From the NCBI GenBank assembly GCA_026129185.1, contig JAHCIO010000006.1:77866-141865 (forward strand): a stretch of 64,000 nucleotides of DNA, in the 5' to 3' direction. The position numbers were made by a program, and so were the translations under genes. This document shows positions 27,692-35,692 of the stretch, one piece after another. This DNA comes from Promineifilum sp019695075. GTDB taxonomy: Bacteria > Chloroflexota > Anaerolineae > Promineifilales > Promineifilaceae. The notes under the pieces are model-generated. The model saw only the letters and a program-made list of their open reading frames with translations, was not told the origin of the DNA and did no database searches. Numbering within the stretch: position 1 is the stretch's first letter; every line of letters starts with the position of its first letter.

Positions 27692-27755
27692 CGGATGTCA
27701 CCTGAGAGGGTGACAGATGTCACTATTCACAGGGGAGCCACCCCACTAATATAAG
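27688..27755 (+). promoter_or_regulatory. Promoter and tandem palindromes upstream of the iron operon
   Basis: Two copies of GTGAC-RGAT-GTCAC occur at 27688-27701 and 27710-27723, 22 bp apart (two helical turns). The second ends 2 bp before a plausible -35 (TTCACA, 27726-27731), and the -10 is TATAAG (27750-27755, 18 bp spacer). The arrangement suits a regulator binding as two dimers on one face of the DNA, most simply the DtxR-family protein encoded just downstream. Confidence 0.5.
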
Positions 27756-27819
27756 GTTGGCCCAAAAACCGGGCGCGGTCGGCCCTTTCTTCTACCGGCC
27801 CGGCGCGGGCGCAACCGCC

Positions 27820-28491
27820 ATGAAACACGAATCGTTCCACGAAAGCGCCGAGATGTACCTCAAGACGGCCAGCGAACTGGCCGGCGAGAACACACCGACA
27901 CCCATCGCCGCCCTGGCCGGCCGCCTGGGCGTCTCCGCCGTCTCGGCCACCGAGATGGTTCACCGCCTGCAAGAGCAGGGGTTGCTGGCCCACCAGCCCT
28001 ACCGCGGCATCAGCCTGACCGCGGCCGGGCAGCAGTTGGCCGATGAGGTCGTGCGCCGCCATCGTCTGTGGGAGTGCTTCCTTTATGAGCGGCTCGGCCT
28101 GCCCTGGCACGAAGTCCACGACCACGCCTGCCGGCTGGAGCACGCCACCACGCCGGCCGTGACCGAAGCGCTGGACGCCTTCCTGGGCCACCCGGCCGCC
28201 TGCCCCCACGGCAACCCCATCGACGGCCAGGCCGGCGAGCCGGCGGAGCGACTGCTGAGCGAGTTGCCGGTCGGCGGCACGGCCGTCCTTGTCCGCGTCC
28301 ACCCGGAGAGCGAAGGCCTGCTCTGCTACCTGGCCGAGCTGGACTTGCTGCCCGGCCGGCGCATTACCCTGCGCGAGATCGCCCCCTACCAGGGGCCGAT
28401 GGTCTTGCAGACAGACGTGGGTGTCCGCTACATCGGCCGCGAGGCCGCCGCCCACGTCCACATCCGCCTCTTGACGGAGGAACCCGCCTGA
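27820..28491 (+). CDS. DtxR/MntR family metal-dependent regulator with FeoA-like C-terminus
   Basis: 223 residues in the DtxR/IdeR/MntR layout. A winged helix spans about 5-65 (SFHESAEMYLKTASEL, LAGRLGVSAVSATEMVHRLQEQGLL), a metal-binding dimerisation domain about 68-140 (WECFLYERLGLPWHEVHDHACRLEH), and a C-terminal FeoA/SH3-like domain about 150-223. Metal ligands expected are the Glu/His residues in the middle domain (HEVHDHACRLEH) and Cys or Met at the N-terminal segment. It would bind Fe(II) or Mn(II) and repress uptake genes. ATG 27820 is chosen because the family opening follows at once. It overlaps the feoA-like gene by 1 nt (TGATG). Confidence 0.87.
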   Translation: MKHESFHESAEMYLKTASELAGENTPTPIAALAGRLGVSAVSATEMVHRLQEQGLLAHQPYRGISLTAAGQQLADEVVRRHRLWECFLYERLGLPWHEVHDHACRLEHATTPAVTEALDAFLGHPAACPHGNPIDGQAGEPAERLLSELPVGGTAVLVRVHPESEGLLCYLAELDLLPGRRITLREIAPYQGPMVLQTDVGVRYIGREAAAHVHIRLLTEEPA

Positions 28492-28904
28492 TGTCCATCC
28501 CTCTGTGGCCTACCCTGTGGTTGGCGCTGACTGCCCTTCTGGCTCTCGGTCTTGTCCTGCTCGTCGTCCTGTTGCCGGCCGAGAGCCGCCGGCGGCTGTT
28601 GGGCCGCCGCGAGGCGCAGCCGGCCGTGATCGATGAGCGCGCGCAGGCGTTCCTGGCCGCCGGTCTGTTGCCCCTGTCCGATTGCCCCCGCGACCGGACG
28701 GCCTGCCTACGCTGCTTACAGGTCGATCGCTGCGTCGTCCACCGGCTGCTGGAGTTGGGGCTGACGCCCGGCGTCGAGTTGCGCGTCGTGCAGGACAACG
28801 GCGGGCCGATGCTCGTCTCCGTGCGCGGCTCGCGCGTGGCCTTGGGCCGCGATCTGGCCGACAATCTATGGGTGGAGATGGGCGACCGGGCCAACGGCAA
28901 GTAA
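28491..28904 (+). CDS. FeoA domain protein with N-terminal membrane helix
   Basis: 137 residues. The N-terminus is a single hydrophobic helix (about 8-32, LWLALTALLALGLVLLVVLL), and the C-terminal 75 residues are an FeoA-type SH3-like domain (HRLLELGLTPGVELRVVQDN, ending ALGRDLADNLWVE). Between them is a short Cys-containing stretch (CPRDRTACLRCLQVDRC) with four Cys in CX6CX2CX5C spacing, which could bind metal or an Fe-S cluster. FeoA usually is a free cytosolic protein that supports FeoB; the membrane anchor here is unusual. It begins inside the TGA of the DtxR gene, so the two are coupled. Confidence 0.8.
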   Translation: MSIPLWPTLWLALTALLALGLVLLVVLLPAESRRRLLGRREAQPAVIDERAQAFLAAGLLPLSDCPRDRTACLRCLQVDRCVVHRLLELGLTPGVELRVVQDNGGPMLVSVRGSRVALGRDLADNLWVEMGDRANGK

Positions 28905-28936
28905 CGCCCACTCCCTCCTGCCCCCCTGATGCTCTC

Positions 28937-31165
28937 ATGATGACTATTGCTACCGCGCCGGCTGCGCGCGCGCTCTCCGTCGCCCTGGCCGGCAACCCCA
29001 ACGCAGGCAAGACAACCCTCTTCAACGCCCTGACCGGCGCGCGCCAGCACGTCGGCAACTGGCCGGGCAAGACGGTCGAGAAGAAGACCGGCGCGCTGGT
29101 GCGCGACGCGCTGCGGCTGGACATTACCGACCTGCCCGGCGCGTATAGCCTCAGCGCCTATTCGCTGGAAGAGGTCGTCGCCCGTGACTTTATTCTCGAC
29201 GAGCGACCCGACGTTGTCGTCGCCGTTGTCGATGCGGCCAATTTGGAGCGCAACCTTTACCTGGTGGTGCAACTGCTGGAGCTGGAAACGCCCGGCGTCA
29301 TCGCGCTCAACATGATCGACGTGGCCACGCGACAGGGGCTGGACTTCGACGTGGCCCGGCTGAGCGAGGCGCTCGGCGCGGCCGTCGTGCCCACGGCCGC
29401 CCGGCGCGGCGAGGGGCTGGAGCCGATCGTCGCCGCCATCGCCGCGGCCGCCGGCGCGCCTCGCTCGCTGTTTCGCCTCGACTATGGCCCGGTCGTCGAA
29501 AGCGAGATCGACGCGCTCCTGGCCGCGCTGGCGCAATCGTCTTTGGTCCTGGCCTACCCGCCGCGCTGGCTGGCCATCAAGCTGCTGGAAGATGACGCCG
29601 ATGTCGCCGCCAAGTTGGCCGCCGAGGCCGGCGGGGCGGAACTGCTGGCCACGGCGACGGCCGCCCGCGCCCGGCTGGAGGCCGCGCTGGGCGAAGACGC
29701 CGACACCGTGCTGGCCGACCGCCGCTACGCCTGGATCCACGCTCTCGTCGGCCGGGCCATGCGCGCCGAACGGGCCGAGACGTTGACCCTCTCCGACCGC
29801 ATCGACCGCTTTGCCACCCACCGTCTGCTGGGCATTCCGCTCTTCCTGGCGGCCATGTGGCTGGTCTTCAAGATAACGACCGACCTCTCCGCGCCGTGGG
29901 TCGATTGGCTCGACGCAGTGCTAACCGGCCCGCTGAGCCGCTGGATGTTGGCGGCGTTGGGCGCGCTGGGGCTGGGAGAGACGTGGGTCGCCTCGCTGGC
30001 CGTCGATGGCGTGCTGGCCGGCGTCGGCAGCGTGCTGGCGTTTGTTCCCGTGCTGCTGGCCCTCTACTTCGCCCTGGCCGTGCTGGAGGATTCCGGCTAC
30101 ATGGCCCGTGGCGCGTTCGTCATGGATCGCCTCATGAAGCGCATCGGCTTGCAGGGGCGCAGCTTCCTGCCGCTGATGGTCGGCTTCGGCTGCTCCGTGC
30201 CGGCCATCTACGCCACACGCACGCTGACCAATCAGCGCGACCGCGTGCTGACCGGGCTGCTGGTGCCGTTCATCAGTTGCGGCGCGCGGCTGCCGGTCTA
30301 CGTTCTTTTTGCGGCCATTTTCTTCCCCGCGCGCGCCGGGTTGGTCATTCTGGGTCTCTACGTGCTGGGCATCGTTGTGGCCCTGGGCGTGGGACTGCTG
30401 TTGCAGCGCACGCTGCTGCCGGCGACGGGCGAGGCCGGTCTGGTGATGGAACTGCCGCCCTACCGCTTGCCCAACGCCCGCAGCATCGGCTTCCACATGT
30501 GGCAGCGCACGCGCGCCTTCCTGCAACACGCCGCCTCGCTCATCCTGATGACCACGCTGGTCATCTGGCTGCTGACGGCCATCCCGCTCGGCGGCGCGGG
30601 TACGTTTGCCGACACGCCCATGCCGGAGAGCGCCTTCGGCCGCGTCTCGGCCCTGGCCGCGCCGGCGCTGCGGCCGTTGGGCTTCGGCTCGTGGGAGTCG
30701 GGCGGGGCGCTGATCACCGGGCTGGTGGCTAAGGAGGTCGTCGTCAGCACGCTGGCGCAGATTCACGACGTGGCGTCCGCCACCGACGCCGTCGGGACGA
30801 CAACCTTCGCCGGCGATCTGGTCGAGATCGTCACCTCGTTCGGCCGCGCCGTCGTCGAGACGCTGCGGGCCATTCCCGGCCTGGTCGGCATCAACCTGGC
30901 CACCGATGAGGCCGGAGACGACGCCGCCCTATCAGCGGCTCTGCGCGCCAGCTTTGAGGAGACCAGCGGCGGCCATGCCGCGGCGGCCGGGCTGGCCTTT
31001 ATGGTCTTCGTCTTGCTCTACACGCCATGCATGGCCGCCGTGGCCGCCGAGCGCCACGAACTGGGCACGCGCTGGATGTGGCTGAGCCTGTTCGGGCAAC
31101 TGGCCATCGCCTGGCTGATTGCTCTGGCGGTCTTCCAACTCGGCCGCCTGTTGGGAGGGGGATGA
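28937..31165 (+). CDS. feoB: Ferrous iron transporter FeoB
   Basis: 742-residue Fe(II) permease with a cytosolic GTPase domain. G1 is GNPNAGKTTLFN (residues 19-30), G3 is DLPGAYSLSAYS, G4 is NMID. The membrane part (about 280-740) has the Gly-rich gate motifs FGCSVPAIYATR and SCGARLPVYVLFAAIFF, which are typical and correctly placed. Length is standard. Two adjacent ATGs are possible starts; the first (28937) is used, the SD is weak. A 32 bp gap separates it from feoA, and its stop overlaps feoC by TGATG. Confidence 0.95.
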   Translation: MMTIATAPAARALSVALAGNPNAGKTTLFNALTGARQHVGNWPGKTVEKKTGALVRDALRLDITDLPGAYSLSAYSLEEVVARDFILDERPDVVVAVVDAANLERNLYLVVQLLELETPGVIALNMIDVATRQGLDFDVARLSEALGAAVVPTAARRGEGLEPIVAAIAAAAGAPRSLFRLDYGPVVESEIDALLAALAQSSLVLAYPPRWLAIKLLEDDADVAAKLAAEAGGAELLATATAARARLEAALGEDADTVLADRRYAWIHALVGRAMRAERAETLTLSDRIDRFATHRLLGIPLFLAAMWLVFKITTDLSAPWVDWLDAVLTGPLSRWMLAALGALGLGETWVASLAVDGVLAGVGSVLAFVPVLLALYFALAVLEDSGYMARGAFVMDRLMKRIGLQGRSFLPLMVGFGCSVPAIYATRTLTNQRDRVLTGLLVPFISCGARLPVYVLFAAIFFPARAGLVILGLYVLGIVVALGVGLLLQRTLLPATGEAGLVMELPPYRLPNARSIGFHMWQRTRAFLQHAASLILMTTLVIWLLTAIPLGGAGTFADTPMPESAFGRVSALAAPALRPLGFGSWESGGALITGLVAKEVVVSTLAQIHDVASATDAVGTTTFAGDLVEIVTSFGRAVVETLRAIPGLVGINLATDEAGDDAALSAALRASFEETSGGHAAAAGLAFMVFVLLYTPCMAAVAAERHELGTRWMWLSLFGQLAIAWLIALAVFQLGRLLGGG

Positions 31166-31434
31166 TGTTACGCGATTTGCTCCGCCTGGTGGAGGCCGCC
31201 GACGGCCCCATCACTCTGGCCGAACTGGGCCGGCAACTGGGCGTGGACGCCGCCGTGCTCGACGGCATGCTCCAGCACTGGGTACGCAAGGGACGGCTGG
31301 TCACCGACGGCGGCGCGGCCATGTCCTGCGGCGGCGGTTGCATGGGCGGGGGCTGCGGCTCCTGCGCCGGAGTGGCCGGGTGTCCGTTTGTCGCCCGCCT
31401 GCCGGTTACTTACCGCCTGAACCTCGATGAGTAA
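31165..31434 (+). CDS. FeoC-like winged-helix protein with Cys cluster
   Basis: 89 residues. The first 50 form a winged helix of the FeoC type (MLRDLLRLVEAADGPITLAE, then LDGMLQHWVRKGRLV). The end holds a cysteine-rich cluster (SCGGGCMGGGCGSCAGVAGC), with five or more Cys. In enteric FeoC the Cys residues can bind an [4Fe-4S] cluster and control FeoB stability. The count and spacing here are different (Gly-rich, C-X3-C-X4-C-X2-C), so the metal-binding mode is unclear. ATG 31165 overlaps the feoB TGA. It overlaps the next gene by 8 nt. Cytosolic. Confidence 0.78.
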   Translation: MLRDLLRLVEAADGPITLAELGRQLGVDAAVLDGMLQHWVRKGRLVTDGGAAMSCGGGCMGGGCGSCAGVAGCPFVARLPVTYRLNLDE

Positions 31435-32251
31435 CTCCATTCCCTCCGAGCGAGCGCGCAACGAGGCCCGCCGCGCGCTGATTCGTAGCGTCGCCCTGCC
31501 GGCCGAGAAGGGCAGCTATAGCCTGGTGTCGGAGCCGATCGTGCTCGGCCTGGTGGCCGCGCCATCGTGGGCCGGGCTGGCGCTGGCCGTCGCCGCCGTG
31601 GGCATGTTCCTGTTCAACCGGCCGCTGAAGGTCGTTTTGGCCGACCGGCGGCGCGGGCGCAGTTACGAACGCACGACGCTGGCGTGGCGCTTTTTGCTGG
31701 TCTACGCTACCGTGATCGCCGCCGGCATTGTGGTCGCCTTCGCGCTGGGCGGCTGGCGGCCGTTCGTGCCTCTGGCCGTGGCCGCGCCGCTGCTGGGCCT
31801 CTTCGCCGTCTACGACCAACGACCGGGCCGCTCGTGGCAGGCGGAACTGGCCGCGCCGGTAGCCTTCGCGGCCATCGTCGCCGCCATTGCCGTGGCCGAC
31901 GGCTGGGCCTGGACGCCGGCGCTGGCGTTGTGGGGCTTCATGGTCGCGCGCGCCGTGCCGGCGGTGTTGTTCATCCGCGCCCGGTTGCGGCTGGACAAGG
32001 GTCGCTCGGCCGCGCCGGGGGAGGGCGCGCCGGCAGTGATCGTCAGTCATGTCCTGGCCCTGCTGGCAGTGGCGGCATTGGTATGGGCGGCGTGGCTGCC
32101 GTGGACGGCCGTGCTGGCCGCGGCCATCCTCCTGGCGCGGGCGGTCTGGGGGCTGTCGCCGTGGCGCGGCCACTTCTCGGCCGTGGCTCTCGGCTTTCTG
32201 GAGACGGGCTTCGGACTACTGGCTGTCTTGCTGGTCGCCCTGGCCTACTAG
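31427..32251 (+). CDS. YwiC-like family membrane protein
   Basis: 274 residues with about eight hydrophobic segments in the YwiC layout. The N-terminal signature region is ALPAEKGSYSLVSEPIVLGLV, corresponding to the PREHGAWAMLxxPLxLG motif of YwiC, with the second half weaker. No characterised function exists for this group; in some genomes it lies near nitrate or metal genes. It starts inside feoC (8 nt overlap), which suggests participation in the iron operon. Its last 36 nt overlap the end of argH on the opposite strand. Confidence 0.75.
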   Translation: MSNSIPSERARNEARRALIRSVALPAEKGSYSLVSEPIVLGLVAAPSWAGLALAVAAVGMFLFNRPLKVVLADRRRGRSYERTTLAWRFLLVYATVIAAGIVVAFALGGWRPFVPLAVAAPLLGLFAVYDQRPGRSWQAELAAPVAFAAIVAAIAVADGWAWTPALALWGFMVARAVPAVLFIRARLRLDKGRSAAPGEGAPAVIVSHVLALLAVAALVWAAWLPWTAVLAAAILLARAVWGLSPWRGHFSAVALGFLETGFGLLAVLLVALAY

Positions 32252-33610
32252 GCGGCGCGCCGCGGCCAATTGCGCCCGTAGCGCGCCTGGGCCGGCGCCG
32301 CCCGGCAGGTCGCGCGCCGCGAGGGCGGCCGAGACAGTCAGGACTTCGGCCGTGTCCGGCCCGAAGTGGGGGCTAATGACCGCCAGTTCGGCCGCGCCCA
32401 ATTCCGTCAGGGGCACGCCGCGCTCCTCGGCCCGGCGCACGGCGCCGCCGACGAGGTGGTGGGCCTCGCGGAAGGGCAGGCCACGCCGCACCAGATAGTC
32501 GGCCAACTCCGTCGCCAGCAGCCCGGCTTCCAACTGCGCGGCCATGCGCTCCGGCCGCAGCGTCATCGTCCGCAACAGCCCGGCCATCACCGGCAGAGCT
32601 AACTCCAGTGTATCGGCGGCGTCGAAAACCGGCTCCTTGTCCCCCTGCAAGTCCTTGTCATAGGCCGACGGCAGTCCCTTGAGCGTCGCCAGGAAGCCGG
32701 TCAGGTGGCCGATGAGCCGGCCGCTCTTGCCGCGCGTCAATTCCAGCGTGTCGGGGTTCTTCTTCTGCGGCATGATGCTGCTGCCGGTGCTGTAGGCGTC
32801 GTCGAGACGGACAAAGCCGAACTCAGCGCTGCTGAAAAGGATGAGCTGCTCAGACAGGCGGCTGAGGTGGACGCCCAGAAGGGCCGCGGCGAAGAGGAAT
32901 TCGGCGGCAAAATCGCGGTCGCTGACGGCATCGAGGCTGTTGGGGGTGATGGCGTCGAAGCCCAGGCGCGCCGCCAGGGCGGCGCGGTCAATGGGGAAGG
33001 CGCTGCCGGCCAGCGCCGCCGCGCCCAGGGGCAAGACGGCCGCCGAGCGTCGCGCCGCCATCAGCCGCGCCCGGTCGCGCTCCAGAGGCCAGAAGTGGGA
33101 CAGCGCCCAGTGGCCCCAGGTGACCGGTTGAGCGTGTTGCAGATGGGTGTAGCCGGGCAAGGGCAAGTCGAGGGCGGCCTCAGCGCTATCGCTCAGGGCG
33201 CGCTGCGTCTCGGCCACGGCCTCGGCCAGCCGGCCACAGGCGCGCATGACCCACAGGCGGAAGTCGGTGGCCACCTGGTCGTTGCGGCTGCGGCCGGTGT
33301 GGAGCTTGCCGCCAACGGGGCCGGCCAACTCGGTCAGCCGCCGCTCGACGGCCGAGTGGATGTCCTCGTCGTCCGGGGCGACGACAAACGTCCCGGCGGC
33401 GAACTCCGCGCGCACGGCCTCCAACCCAAGCAACAGGGTATCGCGCTCCTCGGCCGTCAGCAGGCCGGCATCGGCCAGCCCCCGCGCCCAGGCGACGCTG
33501 CCGGTGATGTCCTCATCGTAGAGGCGAATGTCGAAGCCGATGCTGGCGTTGTAGCGGTGGACGAGGGCATCGGTTTGGGCGGCGAAGCGGCCGCCCCAGA
33601 GTTTGGTCAT
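32216..33610 (-). CDS. argH: Argininosuccinate lyase
   Basis: 464-residue enzyme of the fumarase/aspartase superfamily, cleaving argininosuccinate to arginine and fumarate. The signature is GSSIMPQKKNPD near residue 280; LHTGRSRNDQV (about 103-113) and the N-terminal KLWGGRFAAQTD are family hallmarks. Length is normal. ATG 33610. It is downstream of argJ on the same strand, separated by a 96 bp gap that contains the inverted repeat. Its last 36 nt overlap the YwiC-like gene on the other strand. Confidence 0.97.
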   Translation of the reverse strand: MTKLWGGRFAAQTDALVHRYNASIGFDIRLYDEDITGSVAWARGLADAGLLTAEERDTLLLGLEAVRAEFAAGTFVVAPDDEDIHSAVERRLTELAGPVGGKLHTGRSRNDQVATDFRLWVMRACGRLAEAVAETQRALSDSAEAALDLPLPGYTHLQHAQPVTWGHWALSHFWPLERDRARLMAARRSAAVLPLGAAALAGSAFPIDRAALAARLGFDAITPNSLDAVSDRDFAAEFLFAAALLGVHLSRLSEQLILFSSAEFGFVRLDDAYSTGSSIMPQKKNPDTLELTRGKSGRLIGHLTGFLATLKGLPSAYDKDLQGDKEPVFDAADTLELALPVMAGLLRTMTLRPERMAAQLEAGLLATELADYLVRRGLPFREAHHLVGGAVRRAEERGVPLTELGAAELAVISPHFGPDTAEVLTVSAALAARDLPGGAGPGALRAQLAAARRLVGQGDQQDSQ

Positions 33611-33630
33611 GGCAGGTTCCCTTGCATGCG

Positions 33631-33702
33631 CAGGGGAGCAGGGGAGCGGGGGAGCAGGGGTGACAGAACTCGCCCCTGCTCCCCTGCCCCCCCACTCCCC
33701 TG
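33631..33702. repeat. Inverted repeat of GGGGAGCA units
   Basis: Left arm (33631-33660): CAGGGGAGCAGGGGAGCGGG and onward, three to four tandem copies of about 8 bp. A 12 nt loop is followed by the complementary C-rich arm (33673-33702). It lies between argJ and argH and is made of short tandem units in both arms, the same architecture as 10056-10175. Confidence 0.85.
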
Positions 33703-33706
33703 CCTC

Positions 33707-34942
33707 TTAAGTGCGATAGTCGGCATTAATGGTCACATACTCGTGGGTCAGGTCGGTTGTCCACAGGGTAGTCTCGCCGTCGCCGAGGGCCAGGTCAACG
33801 TGGGCGATGAATTCCGGCAGAGCGAAGACGGCCGCGGCGTCGGCCTCGCGGAAGGCGGTGGGCGTGCCGGCGCGAACCAGTTGCAGCGGTTCCGCGCCCG
33901 GCGCGCCGACCCACAGCGATAGGCGATCCGGATCGACCATCGCGCCGCTGCGCCCCGTCGCGGCCAGGATGCGGCCCCAGTTGGGGTCGCCGCCGGCGAA
34001 GGCGGTCTTGACCAGGGGCGACGTGGCGATGGCGTCGGCCGCGCGGCGGGCGTCGGCGGCCGACGTCGCGCCGGTGACGCGCAGGGTGACAACGCGCGTG
34101 GCCCCCTCGCCATCGCGGACGATCATCTGGGCCAGTTGGCGGCACAGGTCGCTCAGGGCGGCAGCGAAGCGCGCCCGGCTTTCCGCGTCGCTCAGGGCCA
34201 CGCCGGCCGCGCCGTTGGCCAGCAGGAGCACAGTGTCGTTGGTGCTGGTGTCGCCGTCGATGCTGATGGCGTTGAAGCTGCCGGCGACGGCGTCGCGCAA
34301 CAACGCGTCGAGGTCATCCGGGGCGACGGCGGCATCGGTGGTCAGCAGGCCGAGGAGCGTGGCCATGTTGGGGTGGATCATGCCCGCGCCCTTGGCCATG
34401 CCGCCGAGGCGGACGCGCCCGCCGGTCAGCTCGACCTCGACAGCGGCGCGCTTGGGGCGCGTGTCGGTGGTCATGATGGCCTCGGCCGCCGCGGGGCCGC
34501 CCTCGGCCGACAGCAGCGGCGCGGCAGCGGCCACGCCCGTCCTCACTCGCTCCATCGGCAGGGGCACGCCGATGACGCCGGTGGACATGACCAGGAATTG
34601 CGGCGGCCGCGCACCCACGGCCGCCGCGGCCAGCTGTTGCATCTCGCGGGCGTCGGCCAGGCCAGGCGCGCCGGTGCAGGCGTTGGCGTTGCCGGCGTTG
34701 ATGATCACCCCGCGCAGGGCGGCGCGGCCGGCGGCCAACGTCTCGCGGTCGAGCAGCACCGGCGCGGCGGCGACCCGGTTGCTCGTAAAGACGCCGGCGG
34801 CGGCGCAATCGCGGTCGCTGACCACCAGGACAAGGTCGGGGCGGCCCGATTGCTTGATGCCCGCGGCGACGGCCGCGGCGCGAAAGCCGAGGGGGGTGGT
34901 GGGGCTGCCGTCGGAGAGGGAGTGAGCGAAGGGTTGATCCAT
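33707..34942 (-). CDS. argJ: Bifunctional glutamate N-acetyltransferase/ornithine acetyltransferase
   Basis: 411-residue ArgJ (OAT). It self-cleaves into two chains at Ala194-Thr195 in GMAKGAGMIHPNMATLLGLL, where Thr195 becomes the nucleophile. N-terminal features are GFRAAAVAAGIKQ and NAGNANACTGAPG, and the chain ends with the family LTHEYVTINADYRT. Bifunctional members make N-acetylglutamate as well as transfer acetyl from N-acetylornithine, which makes the GNAT synthase at 24958 partly redundant. ATG 34942 with GAGG 6-9 nt upstream. It heads the argJ-argH pair. Confidence 0.96.
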   Translation of the reverse strand: MDQPFAHSLSDGSPTTPLGFRAAAVAAGIKQSGRPDLVLVVSDRDCAAAGVFTSNRVAAAPVLLDRETLAAGRAALRGVIINAGNANACTGAPGLADAREMQQLAAAAVGARPPQFLVMSTGVIGVPLPMERVRTGVAAAAPLLSAEGGPAAAEAIMTTDTRPKRAAVEVELTGGRVRLGGMAKGAGMIHPNMATLLGLLTTDAAVAPDDLDALLRDAVAGSFNAISIDGDTSTNDTVLLLANGAAGVALSDAESRARFAAALSDLCRQLAQMIVRDGEGATRVVTLRVTGATSAADARRAADAIATSPLVKTAFAGGDPNWGRILAATGRSGAMVDPDRLSLWVGAPGAEPLQLVRAGTPTAFREADAAAVFALPEFIAHVDLALGDGETTLWTTDLTHEYVTINADYRT

Positions 34943-35074
34943 GGTTGGCCTCAGTTGCGTTTGGACGCCGGACGCTGTTCAGCGCAGACCGGTGTTCGCC
35001 AATTGGCTTGTTCTCAAGGGAGGTGATGATAGCACTGACGGGGAAGGCCGGCCAAAGTACGCCCAGCTCAACGG

Positions 35075-35110
35075 CGGGTGGGCTGGCCAGTCGCGTGACC
35101 AGCCCACCCG
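35075..35110. terminator. Hairpin between nitroreductase and argJ
   Basis: Perfect 12 bp stem CGGGTGGGCTGG/CCAGCCCACCCG with a 12 nt loop, 8 bp past the nitroreductase stop. No T-tract on the minus strand. Confidence 0.5.
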
Positions 35111-35117
35111 TCGCGTC

Positions 35118-35690
35118 TCACGGCGTGGTGCGGATGACTTCCTCCAGCGGCAGACGGCGCGGGCGCGCCGGCGGCGTCTCGGCCGGATAGCCGGCAAAGA
35201 GGAAGCCGATGATGTCGAAGCGGGCCGGGTCAAGGCCCAGCAACTCGTAGGCCAGCGGATCGCGCGTCACGCCGGCAGTGCTCCACTTTGTGCCGATGCC
35301 CTCTGCCCAGGCGGCCAGTTGGACGTTCTGGGCCGCGCAGCAGGCCGCGGCGTAATCCTCGCGGCGCTGCTGCTGGTCGCCTTCCTGAACGACGACCATG
35401 GCGATGATGGCCGGCACGGCCAGGAACATGCGCTCGCTGTCGATGCGCAGTCGTTCGCCGCGTTCGGCCGATTCTGCCGCCGCTTTGGCCGCCTTCAGCT
35501 CGCCGAAGCGAGCGGCCAGCCGCCGCTGCGTCTCCGGCCCCAGGATGACGAAGCGCCACGGCTCCGTCAGGCGGTGGTTGGGGGCCCAGACGCCGGCGGC
35601 CAGCGCCGCCCGCAACGTCTCCGGCGGGATCAGCTCCGGCCGGAAGCGGGCGATGGTGCGCCGCGTGGTGATCGCCTCGAGAACATCCAT
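35118..35690 (-). CDS. Nitroreductase family FMN protein
   Basis: 190 residues in the small nitroreductase fold. The N-terminus is MDVLEAITTRRTIARFRPEL, with the FMN-binding Arg pair TTRRT at 8-12. WAPNHRLTEPWRFVILG near 34 and GIGTKWSTAG near 142 are conserved family regions. The longer frame upstream of ATG 35690 overlaps the acyl-CoA dehydrogenase and is not used. The start lies 2 bp after the dehydrogenase stop, so the two are cotranscribed. The reaction could be reduction of a nitro or quinone compound; substrate unknown. Confidence 0.87.
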   Translation of the reverse strand: MDVLEAITTRRTIARFRPELIPPETLRAALAAGVWAPNHRLTEPWRFVILGPETQRRLAARFGELKAAKAAAESAERGERLRIDSERMFLAVPAIIAMVVVQEGDQQQRREDYAAACCAAQNVQLAAWAEGIGTKWSTAGVTRDPLAYELLGLDPARFDIIGFLFAGYPAETPPARPRRLPLEEVIRTTP

Positions 35691-35692
35691 GC

